The position numbers and the translations under genes are program-made. A model generated the notes under the pieces. It searched no databases. It was given only the letters and a program-made list of their open reading frames with translations, and had not been told where the DNA came from. A DNA stretch of 64,000 nt from Jaltomata sinuosa (Eukaryota; Streptophyta; Magnoliopsida; Solanales; Solanaceae): positions 186,001 to 250,000 of the forward strand of contig QJPP01003559.1 in assembly GCA_003996215.1 (NCBI GenBank). The letters run 5' to 3'. The first letter of the stretch is position 1. Every line of letters begins with the position of its first letter. Positions 1 through 10,032 of this stretch are shown here, piece after piece.

Positions 1-416
1 GTTGCCAATGACATCAAGTTGACACTTGCATTTTCATCGTAAACTAACCTCGTAGACTTGTGAACTCCCTTCAAATCACAAATAGTGTGTATGCCCGGCG
101 CCACCGCATCATTGGAGATATTCCCTGATAGAATTGCACTATAAAAAGGGGACAACTGAACTACCTCAACATTCTCCAAGTTCCAAGTGGTACATAATTC
201 TTTCACAAACTTGGCTTACTCGGCCATCTTGTTAAAGGTAGTACTTGCGGGAATATTGATGGTGATTCTCTTCAACATAGACTCAAAATCTTTCAGATTC
301 TCATCCATTCTTTCTTGCGTCAATCTTTGAGGAAATGGGGGCAGACATGTAGGGAAATGTTTGAGAACCTTAGGCACCTCGCTTTCATATTGACTAGGTT
401 TGGCTAAACCTTTTCC
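1..416 (-). pseudogene. Element A gag C-terminus and start of protease, degenerate
   Basis: Read on the minus strand, this stretch gives a gag region with the motif LPPFPQRLTQERMDENLKDF, which resembles the segment before the protease in plant Athila elements. A stop follows the phrase NKMAE. At the window edge the frame reaches VYDENASVNLM, which aligns with the protease active-site region (D-S/L-G-A-S-x-N-L-M) of this clade. Here the residues after the Asp are E-N-A instead of the usual S/L/T-G-A, so the flap-proximal glycine is missing and the enzyme should be inactive. The protein would have cleaved the Gag-Pol polyprotein in the retrotransposon particle. Family assignment is good; exact domain boundaries are not. 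Confidence 0.65.
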
Positions 417-1129
417 CTAACCTCTTTTGTTTCTAGGCTTGCTTATCATTGGCATTGCAACATCAACGGGGTTGAGTAAATTCTCAACAACACTACCCCC
501 TTCTTCATTCTTTGCTTGCCTAGATTTGAATTGCGAACTAAGACAAAGCATTCGATCTTCAAGACGTTCAATGGCTATAGAGTGCGATTGCATGGTTTGG
601 GCGAGATTTCCAAGGTCGTGACTAAACTCTTCAATGACTCCATAGGTTGCCCCTACTTTTTCTAACACCTGCACAAGCATACTCTCCATTCTAGAGTCAT
701 CGTATCGCTCATTCCGACCTTGATTCCCATGATCATATCTGCCCACATAGAGCAATCATAGGAACCCACCTTGTGGCCAGCTGTAAACACCTCATCACTA
801 CTATCATACGAGTTCTCACAATATTCTGCCAGCCTTACACCACCAACAACACCAATGGTGTTAATTGTTTCAAGCCGCTCGTTTGAGGCACTCCTCACTA
901 TAAATTCAAGGAGTATGGAAGTGATTGATAACTCTCTAGCCCTTCGTGCATCGTTTTTTAACCAATTCTCAATCTCTTTAGCGGAGATCGCACCCATTGC
1001 TCCCTCGGCTCCCCAAAATTCCAACTTAAGGTCTAATAAGGTTACAAAATCAAGTGTATGTAGGGTGAGTGAGAAGTACTGGAATTGATTCTTGAGTGAT
1101 ATGTCCCTGCAATCCACCACAAATAACAA
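417..1129 (-). pseudogene. Element A gag N-terminal and middle region
   Basis: Two overlapping minus-strand frames cover this region: 1129-662 (155 residues) and 755-417 (112 residues). The second contains a coiled-coil-like segment (VLEKVGATYGVIEEFSHDLG onward, then SIAIERLEDRM) and reads through a stop at 417-419 into the conserved gag tail, so it is probably the true frame at its 3' end. The first frame holds WLKNDARRARELSITS and is otherwise unrecognised. The position just downstream of the primer site and LTR is what makes this gag. A frameshift between the two frames is likely. Gag would form the virus-like particle in the cytoplasm. Confidence 0.5.
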
Positions 1130-1200
1130 ACGAAAGTAAAAGAAACAAGTACTCTCAAAGTGATTTCAAATCAACAATCAAAAATAGCTATCAACTCAAG

Positions 1201-1218
1201 TCCCCGACAACGATGCCA
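1201..1218 (-). other. Element A primer binding site (tRNA-Asp type)
   Basis: On the minus strand this reads TGGCATCGTTGTCGGGGA, 15 of 18 matches to TGGCGCCGTTGCCGGGGA, the complement of the 3' end of plant tRNA-Asp used by Athila-type elements. All three differences are C-to-T or G-to-A transitions. It lies 4 nt from the LTR end, the expected place. Confidence 0.8.
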
Positions 1219-2219
1219 TTTTTGATGAATGCTCAAATCATGCTCCCCAAAGTTGGAGGTTATGACGATCGTGCAGCAAAACAAAATTTCTGATTCCCAA
1301 TGAGTGTCGGGGTCATACCCAAGGGACTTGGAGCTAGCTAACTAAAGATTGTATCGAATTGAGATAAAAAAAAGAGAGTAAGTGATTTAACATGAAAATA
1401 AAAGGTTAGGGGAATTGGGATATTGTCACTACAATCACAATCCAAATTAAAGCAAATAAACTAAAGCGGGTGTACCAAATTGAGTAAGCAACTAGGGATA
1501 TGTATCCAATGGGGCCTTAATCATGGGATAAGGTGATTATCAATTCACACTTATTCTTGCTTATTGACATAAGTAGCATTGGTCATGGGCATGGATTGTT
1601 ATCTTTCGATCAACAACCATATATCCGATAATCTTGGTTAGAGCATCATCAGTTTGATCGACAAACTACCAATCTAAGCTTGGAGAGGTCACACTATCTC
1701 TAGCTTAGACCCTTAAATGGGTGATTCCATTGATATAAGCTATTTCTAGCCTCAAATCTAAATGGAGTCTCAAGTTCCCACTAGTAATCTCACATCTGAA
1801 ACCATGGAATTCTTTCTCAAGCAACAACATAGTCAAGTAATGAAAAATAATATCTGCAACCACTAATTTTAGGATTAAAACTTGGTGAAACTACTAGACC
1901 TATATCAAATATACAATTATAAGCAAGAATTAGCAACACCCACACGCATTTGTCAAGCACCCATCATCAACACACCCCTAGACAAGAGAAATCAACCACT
2001 CATAGCAAAGGAGAAAGATATACCATATGGGTAAGTCAAACTCCTCTTCATTCAAGTTAAATTTCAAGTTCCAAGCTTAATTTGAGCATACAAATGGTTA
2101 ACCAAGAGAATGGATTCAAACCCTCTTCTCTTTGGAGAGGAAAACTTAGTCCCAAAGCAAAAATCTCTCTAAAATATTCTGGTCTGAAGAATGTTATCTA
2201 CAAATGTGCCTAAATTGGT

Positions 2220-2227
2220 CTTTTATA
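2220..2227 (-). promoter_or_regulatory. Candidate TATA box of the element A LTR
   Basis: The minus strand reads TATAAAAG here, about 500 nt into the LTR from its 5' end at 2721 and about 50 nt downstream of a cluster of repeated GTGCGATGC-like motifs (2270-2500). The position is consistent with the U3/R boundary. It is called from the motif only. Confidence 0.45.
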
Positions 2228-2269
2228 GTTTCCCAAAACGTCACTAAAATTTTAGGACAAAACTGCCCT

Positions 2270-2500
2270 TCGGGTGGTGTGCGATGCAATATGTGGTTCG
2301 CACATCGTGATTTGGCATCGCACACCCTCTTCAGTTGGACCAGTGACTCAGCTGACTTTGGGAGCTTCATACGAAGAGGGTGCAGTTTGCACCTTGGGAT
2401 CTGCGCATCGCATAGTGACTGCACCCCTTAGTAGATTCTTCAGTGGCTTTTGCAGCTTCCTACGGAGGAGGTGCAGTTCGCACCTCGGCTTGTGCATGTC
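2270..2500 (-). repeat. Reiterated GCATCGCAC / GTGCGATGC motifs in the element A LTR
   Basis: Variants such as GTGCGATGCA, GGCATCGCACAC, GCGCATCGCA and GTGCAGTTCGCACC recur in both orientations in about 230 bp. They form short inverted pairs and are CpG-rich compared with the AT-rich rest of the LTR. The cluster sits just upstream of the candidate TATA box, in the position of a U3 enhancer array. Confidence 0.55.
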
Positions 2501-2721
2501 GCACGACCACCGCATCTCAGGTCAGAATATCTAGCTTTTCTGAACATTTCACACTTCACTCCTGTTTAGCTCTTTTTGGGTCCATTTCCTTGTTACTCAT
2601 CATTTATCAAAAGTACCTGCATAGACATCAATAAAGGCCATAAGAACCTCTAAATCTATTCAAAACATAGCAATAATTCATGGATATAGGCTCAATAAGT
2701 TGGTAGATTAAAGACTTATCA

Positions 2722-3178
2722 ATGTTCCTATGCCATTTTTCAAGGTTAAGAAGGAAAATAGCATCCAAAATTGGGTCAAGAACTCGGCACAAATTTGAAA
2801 TTCCAAGGTATGTGAACTATTTTATAAATTGATTGCTCAAAATTTGCACTTATACCTGTCCCTTCCACCTGATCCAAAAGGAAATTATTACTCCTAAACC
2901 TTTAACCGCCACTCTCCAAAAATGAAAAGAGATCCAATCAAATTAGGTCACTTTTATGACAAGATCTGCCACTTGTCAAATTGGATCTCTTCCCTAGAAT
3001 AGAACTCTTTCACTTAAAGGACTCCAATCAATTCCAAACGGCTAAATCCCAATTTAATGTCCTTTTAAACTGAGTTTCTTCATTCACTAATACTTCTCAA
3101 AATGCTCTTCTTCTACAAGAGCCTCTAAACCAAAATACAAACATCCTCCTACTTTTTCTATTCTCTGACCCCACAACC
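2722..3178. other. Spacer of copia element B upstream of the envelope-like ORF
   Basis: AT-rich sequence between the end of the Athila LTR and the first ATG of the envelope-like ORF. I see no conserved protein in any frame. In SIRE/Maximus-type copia elements a non-coding spacer separates pol from the envelope-like ORF, and this stretch fits that place. The pol region of B would lie left of element A, outside the window. Confidence 0.4.
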
Positions 3179-4155
3179 ATGGATCACCACTCACCCTCCT
3201 CTCCTAAAAAACCAGAAATCCCACAATCCACTACCAGTTCCTACTTGTTACCTGACCTTGCCCTAGTTCCAAATAAGGAATAGGTCAACAATGTTTATCT
3301 TTGCCTTGTGATTCTAATTGATACTCATCGAATGACTCACTTTAATAAATTCTTAGAGGTTTTGGGTGATGATTTGACTGGTAATGATGATTCTTCAATA
3401 GTGCCATATGTGGCCGATATTGAGGCATTAGAAGTAGATGTTGCTGGGTCTGAGGGGAAAACTAGGGATGATACATCCACAGGGAAGGAAGGAGTACACG
3501 AGGATGCACCTAGTGAGGAGGAACACACAGGAGATCCCACAGTTGAACATAGTTCACCTATTGGGGTAAATTTGGGTGCATCGGCTGAAGGGGAAACATT
3601 GGGGAACCCCACAATTGAAACTTGTAGGCTCCAACAAGGAAGGGATGGAGATGTGGGATCTGATGCTGCTCTAGGAACTACTGCTGTTGATACATCAAGG
3701 ACCAGGGAACAGATTCGTCAGACCCGTTCCTCTACTATTGTTGAAGATGATAAGAACACTTCCATTGCCAACTTGGTCCCTAAAATGACAAGGTCTCGTC
3801 TATGCAAGGCCTCAGGAAAACCTATTTGTATACCTACTGATGAAACTGAAGAAAACCCTTCTGCTTCTGTGCCTCAGGCTATTCCTGTTCATATGACTAG
3901 GGCCACCAAGCGGTCTCCTGATGAAAGCATGGCTGCCTTAGCAGCCAAAAGTCCTAGACCTGCAACAAGTAAATTTGTCTCTCCTCCAAATCCTATTGAT
4001 GTTTTGGATGATGAAGTTGAGGCTGCTGAAAGAAAAAGGAAGGGCAAAGGTGTAGCTCTTTCAAAACCACCAAAGAAAAATGTTAGGAAACATGTTCTTT
4101 CCAAGGGCCCTGTAAGGTCAAGGGTTGTGGATGAACCCACAGAAAGTGATGAGAT
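3179..4155 (+). pseudogene. Envelope-like ORF of copia element B, N-terminal half
   Basis: An ATG at 3179 opens a frame with one stop (TAG at 3281-3283), after which the same frame runs to the insertion point at 4155. The product is acidic and Ser/Thr-rich, then basic near residues 230-290 with a KRKGKG-type patch, like the N-terminal half of plant envelope-like or Transposase_32 (putative plant transposon protein) ORFs. These lie between pol and the 3' LTR in SIRE/Maximus copia elements, and their role is not established. Element C interrupts the ORF exactly at its GAGAT target duplication; the rest is at 13514-14690. The two halves are not in the same frame once the insertion is disregarded, so the ORF was or has become broken independently. 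Confidence 0.6.
4151..4155. repeat. Left target-site duplication of element C (GAGAT)
   Basis: GAGAT directly precedes the TGTCATG start of the left LTR. The identical GAGAT follows the right LTR at 13514-13518. Confidence 0.9.
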
Positions 4156-6343
4156 TGTCATGCCCGGAGGCTACCCCCTAGACGTAACACGTGATCCATA
4201 ACATAAGTGCTCCAGATTAACTCTTGGTCATAGCATACTCAGAAATCAATTCAAGAAACATAGCGGAAGCATACTAGATACAATAAGCAACCATAACTTA
4301 AATAAGGACAAGGCTGAATGAGTATCAACTTCATACAACGGAAAACAAGTCTAGATATGTCTAAAGCCTCTAAACTATCATAAGAGCTGATGGGACAAGA
4401 CCCCAACTAGCTCGAGAAATTCAAAGGAAACAACATAAGAGAAATAAATCTAATACTGGCCCTCGAATAATGAGGTCTCACCACTGGAAATTGGGACTTC
4501 GACAAGATCTAGCCACGAGTGTGAGGGAACGAACCTGAATCTGCATCATCAAAGGATGCAGCGCAAAATACGTCTATACTATAGGATGCACTGAATATAT
4601 GAGATAAACAGGAATTTGTGGTAAACATGCTAGATAAACTTGTAAACCTGAAATCATTCTATGAGTGTAAACTGAAATGCAAGAGACTCAATATGATGCC
4701 AAAACAAATTATACAAATATCATAGTAATCATAAGGGTCCTGAAATCTGAAGGCAAAGAGTCAATGTACTTTAAAACCTGATACTGTTTCTGTGGGAGGT
4801 TCTCTAACCGACATAGACCATGTGAGCTACATGGAATCCGATGTATACGCCCCATCAAAAGGACCGAATATACCTTGCCAGGGTATATAGGCATGACTGT
4901 GGCATGATCACTAAATCTGATTCCCAACTGAGGGTACTTAGAACCTATGGGGGCACGTAGTTCTGGGACTAAGGGTACTCTCACCCTGTCCAACTCGGTG
5001 CTAATATTACTCCCAAAACATATACATATAGCTCATAGTACTTATGACATATCTGATGTCAAAACTGTTCATAACTTAGGTAGACATATCTGGATGCCAA
5101 ACCTTTCATAAATTGTAGGGACATATCTAATGTCCAAAACTATTGGAAAAGCACATGGACATATCTGATGTCATGCAATTCACAAGTCATGAATCTTAAA
5201 GCTGTGCAAAACCATAATTCAAAATATACCTTCCTTTCTAATATCATAACTTGAAGAATTAGGCATGCAATTTCATGAAAATAGAGGTCATATTATCTAA
5301 ACATACCAAATTTTTTTACTTGAAGACATGCAATTCAAGGAAATCATGCTAAAATTCATCATCAACATATGGGCTTTTGAAATCATCTGAGGAAATTTAA
5401 TCAAATCATAGAAATGTAATGAGAAACCATGAATTGATGCTTAGAAACTAATTTCATAAGTTTTCCCCAATTTAGATCAAAACTCTAATTTCACAAGTTC
5501 ATAATTCAAAATAAAAATTTGGGATTTTGGGCACAAGGGTGAAAGAAACCCATTGTTTAATACCCACATACCTTAATTAAAGCTAACCCACTTGAAATTC
5601 AAAACACTAGGAGACTTGAACTTGGAGCTTGAGACCTTGAGCTTGAGAGAGCTCTTTTTCTTTTTGGGAGATGAATGAAGATTTGAGAAGGGACTTAGGT
5701 TAATGATGGTGAAAACCCTTTTAGAAATAGTCTAAAAGACCTCATTTAGGAGTAAAAAAGGTGGGTAATGACTAAAATACCCCTGGGATATAATTAGGAA
5801 AAAGCTTGAAAAAGTTGACTTTTCAGGGACCACGAATGGGTTCCATGGGTCATAGACCAAACCATGGCTCGTGGTTTCCATCCATCATTCCTGGCCAAAA
5901 GAACAAGCTACAGAAGGCAGTCTACGGGGTAATAGGATGGACCCGTAGAAAGAATCACGGGTCGTAGACCCAAGTCGTAGTCCTTGGGGAACATGCAATC
6001 CTCTGAATCAAGTTCTACGAGTTACAAGATGGTCCGTGGTTTAAACTATGGACCATAGACTTGACCCGTGGTTCCTGGGGAATCAGTCAGCCCTCAGGTC
6101 TGGTACCATGAGTTATCACGACAGGCCATAGATTAAACTACGGTCCATAGATTAAACTACGGTCCATAGAACTAACTCGTGGTTCTCAGACCAGAGTCTG
6201 AACCTAGTAAGCTCAACCTACGGCTCCATTCCATGACCCATGGTTCAGACCACAGTCCATGGTTTGGATCTGTCATTCATAGAAACATGAAATTTCACTT
6301 AGATTCTGAGTTTAAAAGCTGAATAAGTTTCTGGGGTGTTACA
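4156..6343 (-). repeat. Element C 3' LTR (left copy)
   Basis: 2188 bp, TGTCATGCCC to GTGTTACA, matching 11378-13513 along its length. It keeps a 45-bp segment (about 4475-4519) that the other LTR has lost between two GAG triplets. A short internal duplication sits near 6125-6170. It contains four copies of a GACATATCTGATGTC-like hairpin (5046-5172) and a cluster of repeated CGTAGACC/CCACGAGT-like motifs (about 5820-6260). Confidence 0.93.
5046..5172 (-). repeat. Four-copy hairpin repeat in the element C LTR
   Basis: GACATATCTGATGTC at 5046-5060 and 5158-5172, with variants at 5083-5098 and 5120-5134. The unit is an inverted repeat, GACAT/ATGTC with a 5-nt loop, spaced about 37-38 bp. The same set recurs in the other LTR from 12236. 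The function is unknown. Confidence 0.75.
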
Positions 6344-6360
6344 ATATCTTCCCCTTGGGA
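6344..6360 (-). other. Element C polypurine tract region
   Basis: On the minus strand the 17 nt before the 3' LTR read TCCCAAGGGGAAGATAT, purine-rich and directly abutting the LTR. This is the expected plus-strand primer of reverse transcription. Confidence 0.7.
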
Positions 6361-6577
6361 TCATTCATCCTTGAATCAAGACTAAGCAAGGGAAAACTAA
6401 AGGGAAAACAGCCCAACCAGTCAACAATACATAAAATCTGAAGAGTAAACATGAAAACTGGGCTTTTCAACTTAAACCATGATTGAATCAACTTCAAAAA
6501 CATGAATGCATGCTAGTATCATAAGAGAAACTGATGGAATAGGATCGGAGGAACATACTAAGAAGGAAACTATTACA

Positions 6578-7966
6578 TCACGCTAAAATAGAATCAGAAG
6601 GAAATAGATGAGGGTACTTGGCTTTCATGGCTGATTCTGCTTCCCAAGTAGCTCCTTCAACCAACTGATTTCTCCAAAGAACTTTTACCAAAGTGACTTC
6701 TTTGTTTCTCAACCTCCAAAGCTGACGATCATGGATCTCCACAGGAACCTCCTCATAGGTGAGACTGTCCTTTACCCCTACATCCTCTAAAGGAACAATC
6801 AAGATCGAGTCACCAACATACTTCTTCAACAAGGAAACATGGAAAACCAGATGAACCACTTCTGACGCTGTTGGCAAATCCAACTCATAAGCAACAGTAC
6901 CAAATCTTCTCAGAATCTAATAAGGACCTACAAAACGGGGACTGAGCTTCCCTTTCTTGCCAAACCTCATCACACCCTTCATGGGTGACACCTTCAGAAA
7001 AACCCAATCATCAAATTCAAATTCCAACTCTCTTCTCCTCACATCTGCATACAATTTTTGTCAACTCTGAGCGGTCTTCAACCTTTCCCTAATGAGCTGC
7101 ACCTTTTCCATAGTCTCATGAACCGAATCGGGACCAATCAAAGCTGCCTCACTTACCTCAAACCAACCAATAGGAGATCTACATCTCCGGCCATAAAGTG
7201 CCTCATAAGGAGCCATCTAGATGATAGAGTGAGAGTTGTTGTCGTACGCAAACTCGATAAGAGGTAAGTGATCATCCCAATTACCTTTGAAATCAATCAC
7301 AGAAGCTCTCAACATGTCCTCCAAAATCTTAATGGTATGCTCTGCCTGGCCATCTATCTGAGGGTGAAAATTTGTGCTAAGCTTTACCTAAGTACCAAGA
7401 CCTCTCTAAAATGATGTCCAAAATTGAGAAGTAAACTGAGTACCTCTATCTGAAATGATGGACAATAAGACACCATGCAATCGAACTATCTCCCGGATGT
7501 AGAGTTTGGCATAATCGTTTGCTGAATCTGTAGTCTTAACAACCAAGAAATGGGATGACTTGGTCATCCGGTCGACAATTACCCAAATGGAATCATATTG
7601 CCTTCGAGTACGAGGCAAACTAGTAATGAAGTCCATATTCATCGCTTCCCATTTCCAAGTGGGAAGGTCAATATCCTGAATTGTCCTACCCGATCATTGA
7701 TGCTCTACCTTCACTTGCTGACAGTTGGGACACTTAGCCATAAAACTGACTATGTCCCTCTTCATGCCATTCCACCAAAAGACTTCCTGTAGATCACGGT
7801 GCATCTTGGTGGCACCAGGGTGAATGGAATATCTGGAACTATGAGCCTCAGTCAAAATATATTGTCTCAACCCATGTACATCTGGCACACATAGTCGACC
7901 CTGATAAAGAAGCACACCATGTCCCCCTTGGAAGAAAAACCTTAACCCTTTGTTGATGGACTGCAC
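6578..7966 (-). pseudogene. Element C integrase and chromodomain
   Basis: Minus-strand pieces in one frame: 7966-7694 has the integrase zinc-binding HHCC region (HSSRYSIHPGATKMHRD ... CPNCQQVK); 7642-7406 has the core, with DRMTKSSHF and SDRGTQFTSQFW carrying the first two catalytic acids; 6883-6578 has the end of integrase and a chromodomain (YEEVPVEIHDRQLWRLRNKE, then VKVLWRNQ and ATWEAE). The stretch 7405-6884 holds the third catalytic region and linker with stops. Integrase inserts the cDNA; the chromodomain of chromoviruses is thought to guide insertion to modified chromatin. The frame is shifted relative to RNase H upstream. Confidence 0.88.
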
Positions 7967-8060
7967 CCTTTAGCTAAAGCAAAATGGGATAGTTGTCTTG
8001 CTTTGCCTTCACTTCTGCCACCAAGGATGATTCAGAACTATTTTACACAATAACCCCACC

Positions 8061-9284
8061 TTAGGTCGAGTCCATAAGGCAAAATCTCAACCGGGCAAGC
8101 CTATGAACCTCCTTAACCAACTCCTTCTTTCTGTCTTCAACAGAAGACACACTACCCATGGACAATCTGCTAAGTGCATCCGCCATAACATTTGCCTTAC
8201 TCGGATGGTAAAGCACACTCATGTCATAGTCCTTAAGAATCTCAAGCCATCTTCTTTGTCGCAAATTCAATTCCTTCTGGGTGAACACATACTGAAGACT
8301 CTTATGATCGGTGAATACATCCACGTGCACCCCATACAAGTAATGTCTCTAAATCTTCAAAGCAAAAACCACGGCTACTAACTCAAGATCATGAGTAGGG
8401 TAGTTCTTCTCATGAATCTTAAGCTGTCTAGAGGCATAACTAATTACTTTACACGTTGCATCAAAACACAACCTAAACCAATCTGAGAAGCATCACAATA
8501 CATAACAAAGTTATCTAGGCCCTCGGGTAGTGCTAACACTAGAGTTGGTCAATCTAGTCTTCAATTCCTGAAAGTTCTTCTCACACAAATCAGACCACTG
8601 AAATTTCACCTTCTTTTGAGTCAATCGAGTCAAAGGGGCAGTAATGGAAGAAAATCCTTCCACAAATCTCCTGTAGTAACCAGCCAAACCCAAAAAACTC
8701 CTAATATCAGACGAGGAAGTGGGTCTAGGCCAGTTATTTACCGCCTCAATCTTTTGAGAATCAACTCGAATACCATCTCTAGTCACAATATGACCCATAA
8801 AAGCAATGGACTGCATCCAGAACTCACACTTGCTAAACTTAGCAAATAACTCTCGGTCCTTGAGGGTTTGCAACACAACTCTCAAATGGTCCACATGCTC
8901 CTCTTCTCTTTGAGAGTAGATAAGGATATCATCAATGAAAACAATCACAAACATATCCAAATACTACTTGAACACATGGTTCATCAAATCCATAAAATTT
9001 GTAGGAGCATTCGTTAGACAAAAAGACATAACAATAAATTCATAATGACCATGCCGAGTCCTGAAGGTTGTCTTCGGAATATCACACTCTTGAACATGAA
9101 GCTGATGATAATCGGACCTAAGGTCAATTTTAGAGAAGAAACTAGCACCCTGAAGCTGATCGAACAAGTCACCAATCCTAGGAATAGGATACTTATTCTT
9201 AATGGTGACCTTGTTCAACTAACGATAGTCAATACACATTCTAAGTGAACCATATTTCTTCCGAACAAACAAAACTGGGGAACC
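8061..9284 (-). pseudogene. Element C reverse transcriptase and RNase H
   Basis: RT motifs in minus-strand order: NKVTIKNKYPIPRIGDLFDQ, FSKIDLRSDYHQ, RTRHGHYEF, and the catalytic box VFIDDILIYS (first codons of the piece starting at 8960). The thumb follows with GLAGYYRRFVEGFSSI. RNase H covers about 8560-8061, ending VLYHPSKANVMADALSR. Stops at 8964-8966 (FK-stop-YLD) and 9219-9221 (YR-stop-LNK) fall where a CAG glutamine is expected, and the stop at 9285-9287 where TGG (Trp) is expected. The catalytic YxDD-type box is intact even though the frame is broken. This enzyme copies element RNA into DNA inside the particle. Confidence 0.9.
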
Positions 9285-10017
9285 CTATGGAGAAATGCTA
9301 GGCCTGATGAAACCCTTATCAAAAAGATCCTTAAATTCCTTAAGTTTCACAGGGGCCATTCTATAGGGAGGCGTACAGATAGGATTCGTATCTGGAAGAA
9401 GATCTATCCCAAAGTCGATTTCCCACTCGGGAGGGACTCCAAGCAAATCCTCATGAAACACTTGTGGGAACTCATTCACAATAGGAATAAACTGAAGGGA
9501 TGGGGTTCCGGACTCTTTGTCCACAACCCAAACTATATGATAAACATAACCCTTAGAAATCATATTTTTAGCCTTAAGATAAGATATGAAACGACCTTTC
9601 GAGGATGGGGGACTACCTTGCCATTCTAAGACAAGTTCATTTGAAAACTTGAAACTGACAACCCGAGTGCGATAATCAACTGAAGCATAACAAGCATACA
9701 ACCAATCCATACCAAGAATAACATCAAAATTAGTCATCTCCAACTCTACTAAAATCTGCTGAAGTGATTCTGTGAAGGACTGAGATAGGAAAACTTTGGC
9801 AGATTCTTTTGTCTAGGATTGACTCACCAACAGGAGTAGACACACAAAAGGGTTCTAAAAGCAATTCAGGAAAAATTTCAAATTTGCATGCTATATAAGG
9901 GGTCACAAAAGATAGGGAGGATCCGGGGTCCAACAAAGCATACACATTAAAAGAGAAGACTTTCAACATAACAGTGACAACATCAGGTGAAATCTTCTGG
10001 TCCTGACGAGAGGACAT
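9285..10017 (-). pseudogene. Element C protease and protease-RT linker
   Basis: The active-site region reads ALLDPGSSLSFVTPYIA at about 9925-9880, with the catalytic Asp and Gly intact. It is in the same frame as gag upstream, separated by one stop, so gag and pol were probably one polyprotein. A frameshift near 9735 moves the reading into a second frame containing FDVILGMDWL (normal end of protease) and the linker up to PPYRMAPVKLKEFKDLFDKG, the start of RT. It is flanked by gag (upstream on the minus strand) and RT. Confidence 0.85.
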
Positions 10018-10032
10018 AGCATAAAGACGGTT

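Larger units (their letters stand above)
1..2721 (-). mobile_element. Element A: Athila-like Ty3 retrotransposon, 5' part only
   Basis: The order on the minus strand is LTR (2721-1223), tRNA-Asp-type primer site, gag, then the first residues of protease at the window edge. The rest of pol and the 3' LTR lie beyond position 1. The Athila assignment rests on the primer site and on a gag C-terminal stretch with the LPPFPQRL-type motif followed by a spacer and the NLM protease motif. It appears inserted into copia element B, whose sequence starts at 2722. A target duplication cannot be tested because the left end is outside the window. Confidence 0.75.
1223..2721 (-). repeat. Element A 5' LTR
   Basis: The stretch starts TGAT and ends ATCA on the plus strand, giving matching terminal inverted repeats, and adjoins the primer site at 1201-1218. 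The length, about 1.5 kb, suits an Athila LTR. I cannot align it with its partner LTR, which is outside the window, so the right boundary rests on the TGAT/ATCA ends and the change of character after 2721. Short ORFs inside it (around 2194-2634) are incidental. Confidence 0.65.

Noticed and set aside
3337..4161. Minus-strand ORFs 3337-3612 and 3889-4161 opposite the envelope-like ORF
   Set aside because: Antisense shadows of a low-complexity coding stretch.
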